A stretch of DNA of 64,000 bases from contig NZ_LT707006.1 in assembly GCF_900155865.1 (NCBI RefSeq), forward strand, positions 2,520,577 through 2,584,576. Direction: 5' to 3'. The DNA is from Bacteroides bouchesdurhonensis. Its GTDB lineage: Bacteria > Bacteroidota > Bacteroidia > Bacteroidales > Bacteroidaceae. Positions 26,647 through 34,238 of this stretch are shown in pieces. The position numbers were made by a program, and so were the translations under genes. Within the stretch, counting starts at the first letter, position 1. Each line of letters opens with the position of its first letter. The notes under the pieces are model-generated. The model did no database searches and had not been told where the DNA came from. It saw only the letters and a program-made list of their open reading frames with translations.

Positions 26647-27882
26647 TTAGATGGTGCAACATGAAAATTCCTCGATGCCGTTCAACCTTGCGGCAAGGTT
26701 CTCCATGTCTTGGTTGAGCTTCTCTTTGGTGATTTTCGCGTATATCTGCGTCGTCTTTATGCTCTTGTGTCCCAGCATGGAACTCACCGTTTCGATGGGT
26801 ACGCCGTTGGAGAGGAACACCGTCGTGGCTGCCGTGTGGCGGCTCTGATGCCACGTGATATGCTTGGTGATACCGCAACGCTTGGCGACGGAACGGATTC
26901 CGGCAAGGCACGTGTTGTAGTGGGGAACGGGGAAAATCCTGCCGTTCCCGCACAGACCCCGGTATTTGTCGATGATGCGCTTTGCGATGTCGAGCAGGCG
27001 GATATTGGACACCACGCCCGTCTTCTGGCGGTTGATGTTTATCCACTCGTGTTCGTCGAAGTAGGTATGGATGTTCTCTTCCGTCAGGTTGCGCATGTCG
27101 GCGAACGACAAGCCCGTGAAGGCGCAGAACAGGTAGAGGTCGCGGTAAAGCTCCTGCTTGGCGTTTTTCAGCCTGCCCTCCATCAGCAGCCGGATTTCCT
27201 CTTTCGTCAGGAAACTGCGTGTCGTTTCCTCCTTCTTGATTTCATACTCCCGGAACGGGTCGCGTGTGAGCCACTCGTTGTTGATGGCGATGAACACCAT
27301 CGTCCGCAAGGGGCAGACATACAGCCACACGGTATTGGTGCAGCAGTGCTTGTCCGTGCGTAGGAACATCTCGAAGTCGGAGATGAAAGCGGGCGTAAGC
27401 TCTTTCAGCGCGATGTCCTTCACGCGGTAGCGGATGGTGAGGAATTCTTGCAGGTGCTTGTAAACGGTCTTGTACTTCAGGAGCGTGCCTTTGGCTTTCA
27501 TGCCAGCCTCCACCTGTTTCTCGTAGTCCTCGTTGTGCTGGCGGAACACCTGCATCAGCGTGTGGTAGCGGTGTTCCAGTCCGAGAAAGGCGTTCTTGAC
27601 CTTCTCCGCCGTGACGAAATTGTCACGCTCCATGATTTCCTGATAATGTCTGTTGATGCGCACACGCATCTTGTCGAGCATGCGGTTCGTTTCGAGTGCC
27701 GCCGTGCTTCTGCCCGTGACACGTCCCCCTTTGGTGTCCCACAGCTTGGGATCGACGGTCAGTTTGCAACTGAACTGCGTCTGGCTGCCGTCCACCGTGA
27801 TGCGTCCCATGACGGGTACTGTCCCGTCCTTTTTCACTACCTGACGTTTGAGGTAGTAGATTACTGAAAATGTACTCTTCAT
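26647..27882 (-). CDS. intDOT: IntDOT tyrosine recombinase
   Basis: This integrase catalyses ICE integration and excision. The start at 27882 (MKSTFSVIYYLKRQ) gives 411 aa, the exact length of CTnDOT IntDOT. The C-terminal catalytic domain has ITWHQSRHTAATT (HxxR near residues 345-348), LGHKSIKTTQIYAKIT (histidine near 371) and the nucleophile tyrosine at about 381. At the place of the first catalytic arginine the sequence is TGLSFADMRNL (serine), as known for IntDOT. It lies about 320 bp from the attachment core at 28203. The sequence agrees closely with IntDOT as I remember it. Confidence 0.95.
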   Translation of the reverse strand: MKSTFSVIYYLKRQVVKKDGTVPVMGRITVDGSQTQFSCKLTVDPKLWDTKGGRVTGRSTAALETNRMLDKMRVRINRHYQEIMERDNFVTAEKVKNAFLGLEHRYHTLMQVFRQHNEDYEKQVEAGMKAKGTLLKYKTVYKHLQEFLTIRYRVKDIALKELTPAFISDFEMFLRTDKHCCTNTVWLYVCPLRTMVFIAINNEWLTRDPFREYEIKKEETTRSFLTKEEIRLLMEGRLKNAKQELYRDLYLFCAFTGLSFADMRNLTEENIHTYFDEHEWININRQKTGVVSNIRLLDIAKRIIDKYRGLCGNGRIFPVPHYNTCLAGIRSVAKRCGITKHITWHQSRHTAATTVFLSNGVPIETVSSMLGHKSIKTTQIYAKITKEKLNQDMENLAARLNGIEEFSCCTI

Positions 27883-28202
27883 CGTCCTTAATTTTTTTAG
27901 GTTCAAAATTAGTCGGTGAAGAGTCCGTCGCCGGTACGCAAAACGGGGAGGAACGGCGCAATCTTTTTCCGTAACCGGATTTGTTGCGTGGGTTGTCAAT
28001 AACTCACTAATCCTTAACGCCTTGTTTCGTTATCCGTGTCCGTTTGTCGCCTTTTCGGGCATGGTTACGGACAAGTAACGTAGCGGCGTCCTGATTTGGC
28101 TTTAGGGGTGATTGCGATGGCTTCACGAATAATCGGAAGCACAACTGAAACCCTTGTAACTCAATTCTATCACTATATCTTTCCGCATTTCACTTTTTTG
28201 TA
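27883..28202. other. ICE terminus, presumed arm-type binding region
   Basis: No gene is seen in these 320 bp between intDOT and the att core. The region should hold the arm-type sites of IntDOT and Xis proteins. Related short motifs such as GGTTACGGACAAGTAACG and CGTTATCCGTGTCCG occur at about 28010-28080. A TAATTTTG -7-like element for int lies on the minus strand at 27904-27911. Base composition becomes AT-rich from about 28140. Confidence 0.5.
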
Positions 28203-28212
28203 GTAACTTTGT
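28203..28212. other. Attachment core (ICE-host junction), GTAACTTTGT
   Basis: GTAACTTTG matches the CTnDOT-family core GTAnnTTTG(C), 320 bp beyond the integrase start, where the ICE end is expected. The last base is T rather than C. The same bases read as a Bacteroides -7 promoter element (TAACTTTG) for the gene starting at 28242. Confidence 0.7.
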
Positions 28213-28241
28213 AAACTATAAACGCAATAAACTAGAATAAT

Positions 28242-28643
28242 ATGGAAACAGTGAAGAAATATGCAGGTATCTTGATGATGCTAACATTACTCGTTGGCTT
28301 TACTTCATGTGAGGATGATGATACGATATTTGATCATATTGTAGGTCGCACGTGGGTTGGTGATTTGGGATTTTATGTAGATGGTGAGCCTGTAGAAAGT
28401 GGTATAACTTTTAGGAGTGATGGTTTTGGAGAAGATGAACAGTGGTTTTATGATTGGAATCAGATAGCTGCTGTCTTGAATGTACGTTGGTGGATTGATC
28501 ATGGAGATTTGTATCTGGACTATGGAAATAGGTATCCTTTGTTAGTTTTAGAAGCTGTATATGTAAATGGCAGATATCTCACAGGGCGATTGTATTCTAA
28601 TAATATAGATCAGGGAACGGTTACTTTGGAGATGGCAGATTGA
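28242..28643 (+). CDS. Small lipoprotein of unknown function
   Basis: This 133-aa protein has a lipoprotein signal: KKYAGILMMLTLLVGFTSC with the lipid-carrying cysteine at about residue 27, followed by an acidic EDDD stretch that in Bacteroides favours surface export. The mature part is rich in aromatic and beta-prone residues (VGRTWVGDLGFYVDGE, WFYDWNQIAAVLNVRWW) and may be a small beta-sandwich. I do not recognise a family. It is the first host-type gene after the ICE end. Its -7 element is the attachment core itself, so its promoter may be hybrid. Confidence 0.7.
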   Translation: METVKKYAGILMMLTLLVGFTSCEDDDTIFDHIVGRTWVGDLGFYVDGEPVESGITFRSDGFGEDEQWFYDWNQIAAVLNVRWWIDHGDLYLDYGNRYPLLVLEAVYVNGRYLTGRLYSNNIDQGTVTLEMAD

Positions 28644-28663
28644 TGAAAATATTTTTATTCCCC

Positions 28664-28716
28664 AAAAAGCTATCCGCTGAATATATGTGAGAAATATATT
28701 CAGCGGATAGCTTTTT
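28664..28716. terminator. Strong bidirectional terminator
   Basis: A perfect 22-bp stem (28664-28685 with 28695-28716) has a 9-nt loop and A/T tracts at both ends. It lies between the convergent lipoprotein and pseudouridine synthase genes. Confidence 0.9.
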
Positions 28717-28739
28717 TGTTTTTCCTTTTATCTTCAGAA

Positions 28740-29660
28740 TTATCTTTTCAGAAACAACTTTTTAAAGTCTGACGGATATGGAGTTTCGAACTCCATTAAA
28801 TCTCCTGTAACCGGATGGTAGAAACAAAGTTTGAAAGCATGGAGAGCTAATCGTCCTATCGGATTAGGAGAATCTTCGCCCCCGTATCTACCATCACCAA
28901 TAATGGGATGACCTAAATCCTGCATATGAACGCGGATTTGGTTTTTGCGACCAGTTTCCAGATCAAGTTCCAGTAAAGAATATCCATTGGCACGTTTGAT
29001 TGTCCTATAATGAGTGATTGATTTGGAACCTCCGTCATCAAACGGGCTGGAACTTACATATATTGTTCTGTCTGTTAGCCAAGAGACTACCGTATCATAA
29101 TTCTTTTCCATCTCACCTTCTACTACAGCAACATACCTGCGGTCTGTTACGATGTCGTGCCAATTATCACGTAACGTTCGTTGTGTCTTTTCATCTTTTG
29201 CAAACATCATTAACCCTGAAGTATCTCTATCCAGACGATGAACGATATATACTCGGAATTGACGTCCTGAGCGTTGTACATATTCATTTAAGATCGTATA
29301 GGCTGTCCTTTCCTTCTGACGTTCTGTATTTACGGAAAGTAATCCATGCATCTTTTCTACAACGATGATATATGCATCTTCATATACAATCTTCAGCAGT
29401 TTATTATTGAATTCTTTCTTACCTTTCTCCTTGCTGATTTGTACCTTCATCCCAGGTTGCAGAGGAAAATTAAATTGCGTGGTAATAACATTATCCACTA
29501 GCACAACCCGTTTGCTCAACAATGATTTCAACTTTGTCCGACTTGCATCAGGCATTTTAGCAGCCAGAAATTCCATGAGTTCCGCAGGCTCTTTCACTGA
29601 ATAGTTTGTATATTGGGCACGTGCTTTTTCAGCAGGAGTTCTTCTCGGTCTTTTTTCCAT
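28740..29660 (-). CDS. RluA-family rRNA pseudouridine synthase
   Basis: This 306-aa enzyme isomerises uridine to pseudouridine in RNA. The N-terminal S4-like domain (LKSLLSKRVVLVDNVIT) spans about residues 40-60. The catalytic signature HRLDRDTSGLMMFAKD has its aspartate near residue 144. The C-terminal motif GRKNQIRVHMQDLGHPIIGD is typical of the RluA/RluD group. Which rRNA position is modified cannot be told from sequence. It starts 33 bp after the RlmD-like gene on the same strand, so two rRNA-modification genes likely form an operon. Confidence 0.9.
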   Translation of the reverse strand: MEKRPRRTPAEKARAQYTNYSVKEPAELMEFLAAKMPDASRTKLKSLLSKRVVLVDNVITTQFNFPLQPGMKVQISKEKGKKEFNNKLLKIVYEDAYIIVVEKMHGLLSVNTERQKERTAYTILNEYVQRSGRQFRVYIVHRLDRDTSGLMMFAKDEKTQRTLRDNWHDIVTDRRYVAVVEGEMEKNYDTVVSWLTDRTIYVSSSPFDDGGSKSITHYRTIKRANGYSLLELDLETGRKNQIRVHMQDLGHPIIGDGRYGGEDSPNPIGRLALHAFKLCFYHPVTGDLMEFETPYPSDFKKLFLKR

Positions 29661-29693
29661 TTCTATATTTTCTTTTAAGAACGATTCAATGAA

Positions 29694-31112
29694 TTATCTA
29701 ATTTCCAGCAATACTACATTTTCCACATGATGAGTATGTGGGAACATGTCTACCGGTTGTACAGCTTTTACCTTATATTTACCGTCAAGTAATTGCAGAT
29801 CGCGTGCTTGAGTAGCCGGATTACAGCTTACGTATACTATTCGTTTCGCTTCGGCAAATAAGATGACATCAATTACATCTTGGTGCATACCGGCACGAGG
29901 AGGGTCAGTTATGATTACATCAGGTCGCCCATGTTGGTTGATGAAATCCTGCGTCAGCATATCTTTCATGTCACCGGCATAGAATAAAGTATTTTTGATG
30001 TTATTGATTTCGGCATTAACCTTAGCGTCTTCAATCGCTTCCGGTACATATTCAATGCCAATGACTTGTCGTGCCTGGCGAGATACAAAATTAGCAATGG
30101 TTCCTGTTCCGGTATAAAGGTCATACACAAGTTCATTTCCTGTTAATCCGGCAAAGTTTCGTGCTATTTTATATAAATTATAAGCTTGTTCTGAATTCGT
30201 CTGATAGAATGATTTCGGACCAACTTTAAAACGCAAACCTTCCATCTCTTCGAAGATATGATCTTTTCCTTTGAATACATGCACATCAAGATCATTGATC
30301 GTATCGTTGCACTTATTATTAATAATGTATAGGAGCGAAGTAATTTCAGGAAAAGAATCGGCAACGAATTGAAGTAATTGTTTGAATAACTCCATTTCGC
30401 GGTCCTCCGTAATTTTACAGATCATAATCACCATTAATTCTCCAATAGAAGAAGTTCGGACAATCATATTTCGCAACATACCTTCTTGCGAACGCAAATT
30501 GATGAACGAATAATCGTGTTTGTAAGCATAGTCGCGTACCGCATTACGTATACGATTGGATATATCATCTTGGAGCCAGCATTTCTCTATAGCCAATACT
30601 TTGTCGAAGGCTCCCGGGATATGAAAACCTACTGCATTCATCTGGTCATACTTCACCTCCAAACGAATCTCTTCGGCAGTCAGCCAGCGTTTGTTAGAAA
30701 ATGTGAACTCTAGTTTATTCCGGTAAAACTCTGTTTTTTCAGAGCCTAAGATTGGTAAAATCTCTGGTAATTCGATTTTACCAATACGTTTCAGATTATC
30801 TTCTACCTGTTTTTGCTTATATTTGATTTGTTCCGAATAGGGGAGTACTTGCCATTTGCAACCACCGCATACGCCATAGTGCTGGCAGAAAGGAACGGCA
30901 CGGTTGGGTGAGTATTCATGAATCTTCACTACCTCAGCTTCGGCATATTTGTTCTTTTTACGCTTAATTTGTAGGTCTACAACGTCACCCGGAACTACAT
31001 ACGGAACAAAAATAACCAGATCATTTACTTTTGCAATGGCTTTTCCTTCGGCAGCCACATCCATGATTGTTACCTTCTCCAAAAGGGGAAGTTCTTTTTT
31101 CTTTCTTGCCAC
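29694..31112 (-). CDS. rlmD: RlmD-like 23S rRNA (uracil-5-)-methyltransferase
   Basis: This 472-aa SAM-dependent RNA methyltransferase is of the RlmD/RumA (TrmA) family. The N-terminal TRAM domain is followed by an iron-sulfur motif (CQHYGVCGGCKW, about residues 77-88). The SAM motif YDLYTGTGTIANF is near residue 330 and DPPRAGMHQ near 405. The catalytic cysteine is in YVSCNPATQARDL near residue 430. Family members make m5U in 23S rRNA, but the exact site in this organism is inferred. It is divergent from ppdK, with a TACTTTTG -7 element at 31140-31147 on its strand. Confidence 0.88.
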   Translation of the reverse strand: MARKKKELPLLEKVTIMDVAAEGKAIAKVNDLVIFVPYVVPGDVVDLQIKRKKNKYAEAEVVKIHEYSPNRAVPFCQHYGVCGGCKWQVLPYSEQIKYKQKQVEDNLKRIGKIELPEILPILGSEKTEFYRNKLEFTFSNKRWLTAEEIRLEVKYDQMNAVGFHIPGAFDKVLAIEKCWLQDDISNRIRNAVRDYAYKHDYSFINLRSQEGMLRNMIVRTSSIGELMVIMICKITEDREMELFKQLLQFVADSFPEITSLLYIINNKCNDTINDLDVHVFKGKDHIFEEMEGLRFKVGPKSFYQTNSEQAYNLYKIARNFAGLTGNELVYDLYTGTGTIANFVSRQARQVIGIEYVPEAIEDAKVNAEINNIKNTLFYAGDMKDMLTQDFINQHGRPDVIITDPPRAGMHQDVIDVILFAEAKRIVYVSCNPATQARDLQLLDGKYKVKAVQPVDMFPHTHHVENVVLLEIR

Positions 31113-31139
31113 TTTTACACCAGTCTAATAATTATGACG

Positions 31140-31147
31140 CAAAAGTA
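31140..31147 (-). promoter_or_regulatory. -7 element for the rlmD operon
   Basis: Minus-strand TACTTTTG matches TAnnTTTG, 27 bp upstream of the ATG at 31112. No exact TTTG is seen at the -33 spacing. Confidence 0.5.
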
Positions 31148-31263
31148 GGTATTTTTTTTGGAAAATTTCCGTGTCAGTGAAAATATTCCAGATTGTAATG
31201 TCGAAATTACATTTTGATAGAAAGTTTTTTTCTTAAAAAGTTTTCTGGTTTGCGAAATATACT

Positions 31264-31271
31264 TAGATTTG
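31264..31271 (+). promoter_or_regulatory. -7 element for ppdK
   Basis: TAGATTTG matches TAnnTTTG, 41 bp upstream of the ppdK ATG. A TTTG occurs at 31249-31252, but too close to serve as a standard -33 element. Confidence 0.45.
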
Positions 31272-31312
31272 CGAACAGAAAAAAGTCATAATGTAACTTT
31301 AATCACAATATT

Positions 31313-34036
31313 ATGGATAAAAAAAGAGTTTATACCTTTGGTAATGGTCAGGCAGAAGGAAAGGCTGACATGAGAAATCTATTGGGTGGAAAAGGCGCCA
31401 ATCTTGCCGAAATGAATCTTATCGGTGTTCCCGTACCTCCGGGATTTACAATTACTACAGAGGTTTGCATAGAATATTATGAATTAGGAAAAGATAAAGT
31501 TGTATCTCTTCTGAAAGCTGAAGTAGAAAAAGCAATCGCCAATATAGAAACATTGATGAAATCAAAGTTCGGTGACGTAGAAAATCCTTTATTGGTTTCT
31601 GTACGTTCCGGTGCACGTGCTTCTATGCCAGGCATGATGGATACTATCCTGAACTTGGGTTTGAATGACGAGGTAGTGGAAGGTCTGACACGTAAGACTG
31701 GCAATGCCCGTTTTGCATGGGACTCTTATCGCCGTTTTGTTCAAATGTACGGTGATGTAGTATTGGGTATGAAACCCGTCAATAAAGAAGATGTAGATCC
31801 ATTCGAGGCAATTATCGAAGACGTGAAACATAAAAAAGGTGTGAAGCTGGATAATGAACTGGAAGTAGAAGACTTGAAAGAGTTGGTAAAACGCTTTAAG
31901 GCTGCTGTTAAGGATCAGACTGGAAGGGATTTCCCGACTTGTGCTTATGAGCAACTTTGGGGAGCTATTTGCGCGGTGTTCAATTCATGGATGAACGAAC
32001 GTGCTATTCTTTATCGTAAAATGGAAGGAATTCCTGACGAATGGGGAACTGCTGTTAGCGTTCAGGCAATGGTATTCGGTAATATGGGTGATACTTCAGC
32101 TACTGGTGTATGTTTCTCTCGGGATGCTGCAACAGGTGAAGATTTGTTCAATGGTGAATACCTGATTAATGCACAGGGCGAAGACGTTGTTGCCGGTATC
32201 CGTACTCCACAACAAATTACCAAGATCGGTTCTCAACGCTGGGCTAAATTGGCTGGTGTGAGTGAGGAAGATCGTGCAGCTAATTATCCTTCTATGGAAG
32301 AGGCTATGCCGGAAATCTACAAAGAGCTGGATGCGCTTCAAACAAAATTGGAAAATCACTACAAGGATATGCAGGATATGGAGTTTACTGTACAAGAAGG
32401 GAAACTCTGGTTCCTCCAGACTCGTAATGGTAAACGTACGGGAGCTGCTATGGTGAAGATTGCTATGGATCTGCTCCGTCAAGGTATGATTGATGAAAAG
32501 ACTGCTTTGATGCGTTGTGAACCTAATAAATTGGATGAATTGCTGCATCCGGTATTTGATAAAGAAGCATTGAAAAAAGCGAAAGTTCTTACTCGCGGTC
32601 TTCCTGCTTCTCCAGGTGCTGCTACAGGACAAATTGTATTTTTTGCTGAAGATGCTGCTGAATGGCATGCTGCAGGTAAACGTGTTGTGATGGTTCGTAT
32701 TGAGACATCTCCGGAAGACTTAGCTGGTATGGCTGTTGCCGAAGGTATCCTTACTGCACGTGGTGGTATGACTTCTCATGCTGCTGTAGTTGCTCGCGGT
32801 ATGGGTAAATGTTGTGTCTCAGGTGCAGGTGCATTGAATATTGATTATAAAGCACGTACTGTAGAAATTGATGGCGTTCTTCTGAAAGAAGGTGATTATA
32901 TATCTTTGAACGGTAGTACAGGTGTAGTTTATCAAGGTAAGGTTGAGACAAAAGCAGCTGAACTTTCCGGTGACTTTGCTGATTTGATGAAATTGGCAGA
33001 TAAATATACTCGTTTACAAGTTCGCACTAATGCAGATACTCCTCATGATGCGGAAGTAGCTCGTAACTTTGGTGCAGTAGGTATTGGGCTTTGCCGTACA
33101 GAGCATATGTTCTTTGAAGGTGAAAAGATTAAAGCTATGCGTGAGATGATCTTGTCAGAAAATGCTGAGGGACGTCGTAAGGCATTGGCTAAGATTCTTC
33201 CTTATCAGCAAGCTGACTTTAAAGGGATCTTTAAAGCTATGGCTGGTTGCCCGGTAACTGTACGTTTGCTTGATCCTCCTTTGCATGAGTTTGTTCCTCA
33301 TGATTTGAAAGGTCAGCAGGAAATGGCGGATACAATGGGAGTAAGTCTGCAATATATTCAACAACGTGTAGAATCGTTGTGTGAACATAACCCAATGTTA
33401 GGACATCGTGGTTGCCGTTTAGGAAATACCTATCCTGAAATTACTCAAATGCAGACACGTGCTATTTTAGGTGCTGCTCTGGAATTGAAGAAAGAAGGAA
33501 TAGAAACTCATCCTGAAATTATGGTTCCATTAACAGGTATCGTGTATGAATTCCAGGAACAAGAAAAAGTAATTCGTTCAGAAGCAGAGAAACTGTTTGC
33601 AGAAGTGGGAGATAGAATTGACTTTAAGATAGGTACAATGATCGAAATCCCGCGTGCTGCATTAACTGCAGACCGTATTGCGTCTTCTGCTGAATTCTTC
33701 TCATTTGGTACTAATGACTTGACACAGATGACATTCGGTTATTCTCGTGATGATATAGCTTCTTTCCTTCCGGTATATCTGGAAAAGAAGATTTTGAAGG
33801 TAGATCCATTCCAAGTACTCGACCAGAAAGGTGTAGGTCAATTGGTACGTATGGCTACTGAAAAAGGTCGTGCTATTCGTCCGGATTTGAAGTGTGGTAT
33901 TTGTGGCGAGCATGGAGGTGAACCTTCTTCTGTGAAGTTCTGTCATAGGGTGGGTCTTAATTATGTTAGTTGTTCTCCATTCCGTGTGCCTATCGCACGT
34001 TTGGCGGCGGCTCAGGCTGCTATTGAGGAAGCATAA
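31313..34036 (+). CDS. ppdK: Pyruvate, phosphate dikinase
   Basis: This enzyme converts PEP, AMP and PPi to pyruvate, ATP and phosphate reversibly, and in Bacteroides serves glycolysis with PPi. It is 907 aa, a normal length. The N-terminal nucleotide-binding domain (NLLGGKGANLAEM) is followed by the phosphohistidine domain with GGMTSHAAVVARGMGK (catalytic histidine near residue 489). The C-terminal TIM barrel has LCRTEHMFF and KCGICGEHGGEPSSV with the acid/base cysteine near 862. It is a single-gene unit with its own promoter and terminator. It is the last host gene before the second ICE, which inserted downstream without breaking it. Confidence 0.96.
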   Translation: MDKKRVYTFGNGQAEGKADMRNLLGGKGANLAEMNLIGVPVPPGFTITTEVCIEYYELGKDKVVSLLKAEVEKAIANIETLMKSKFGDVENPLLVSVRSGARASMPGMMDTILNLGLNDEVVEGLTRKTGNARFAWDSYRRFVQMYGDVVLGMKPVNKEDVDPFEAIIEDVKHKKGVKLDNELEVEDLKELVKRFKAAVKDQTGRDFPTCAYEQLWGAICAVFNSWMNERAILYRKMEGIPDEWGTAVSVQAMVFGNMGDTSATGVCFSRDAATGEDLFNGEYLINAQGEDVVAGIRTPQQITKIGSQRWAKLAGVSEEDRAANYPSMEEAMPEIYKELDALQTKLENHYKDMQDMEFTVQEGKLWFLQTRNGKRTGAAMVKIAMDLLRQGMIDEKTALMRCEPNKLDELLHPVFDKEALKKAKVLTRGLPASPGAATGQIVFFAEDAAEWHAAGKRVVMVRIETSPEDLAGMAVAEGILTARGGMTSHAAVVARGMGKCCVSGAGALNIDYKARTVEIDGVLLKEGDYISLNGSTGVVYQGKVETKAAELSGDFADLMKLADKYTRLQVRTNADTPHDAEVARNFGAVGIGLCRTEHMFFEGEKIKAMREMILSENAEGRRKALAKILPYQQADFKGIFKAMAGCPVTVRLLDPPLHEFVPHDLKGQQEMADTMGVSLQYIQQRVESLCEHNPMLGHRGCRLGNTYPEITQMQTRAILGAALELKKEGIETHPEIMVPLTGIVYEFQEQEKVIRSEAEKLFAEVGDRIDFKIGTMIEIPRAALTADRIASSAEFFSFGTNDLTQMTFGYSRDDIASFLPVYLEKKILKVDPFQVLDQKGVGQLVRMATEKGRAIRPDLKCGICGEHGGEPSSVKFCHRVGLNYVSCSPFRVPIARLAAAQAAIEEA

Positions 34037-34060
34037 GCAATATAGGATAATATTTGATTT

Positions 34061-34107
34061 AGGCTGTAACGAACTGTTTATCAGGCGTTACAGCCTAAGT
34101 TGTTTTT
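34061..34107 (+). terminator. ppdK terminator
   Basis: AGGCTGTAACG (34061-34071) pairs perfectly with CGTTACAGCCT (34086-34096), followed by AAGTTGTTTTT. It lies 25 bp after the ppdK stop. Confidence 0.85.
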
Positions 34108-34116
34108 AGGCGGTTC

Positions 34117-34126
34117 GTACATTTGT
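34117..34126. other. Candidate left attachment core of the second ICE, GTACATTTGT
   Basis: GTACATTTG fits the same GTAnnTTTG pattern as the first ICE core and lies between the ppdK terminator and the integrase, 113 bp before its ATG. The matching copy at the right end is outside the window, so the exact boundary is unproven. Confidence 0.4.
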
Positions 34127-34157
34127 CCGCAAAAAATGAGCCAAATAAACGGTACTT

Positions 34158-34210
34158 GCATACACCACGCATACACTTTTGTACAGTGGCGCATACACCA
34201 ACGCATACAC
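34158..34210. repeat. Four GCATACAC direct repeats upstream of the integrase
   Basis: Copies lie at 34158-34165, 34169-34176, 34191-34198 and 34203-34210. They are two pairs with 11- and 12-bp periods, so each pair lies on one face of the helix. The placement between the candidate core and the integrase gene suggests arm-type integrase or excisionase sites. Confidence 0.6.
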
Positions 34211-34238
34211 CATTTAATAACTTATAAATCAATCTGAT

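Larger units (their letters stand above)
1..28212. mobile_element. CTnDOT-family integrative conjugative element (integrase-proximal part)
   Basis: This is one end of a tetracycline-inducible Bacteroides conjugative transposon. The gene order mob genes, rteC, tetQ-rteA-rteB, methylase-helicase, exc (topoisomerase III), orf3, xis2d, xis2c and intDOT matches the order known for CTnDOT/CTnERL. The transfer operon should lie to the left, outside the window. The right boundary is placed at a GTAnnTTTG core at 28203, beyond which gene style and base composition change to host type. No ermF region is seen in this part. Excision is normally triggered by tetracycline through RteA/RteB, then RteC, then the xis2c operon. 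Here RteB looks truncated, so that chain may be broken. Confidence 0.9.

Noticed and set aside
34158..34210. Short regularly spaced repeats as a CRISPR or plasmid iteron
   Set aside because: Only four 8-bp copies next to an integrase, which fits recombinase sites better. No Cas or Rep gene nearby.
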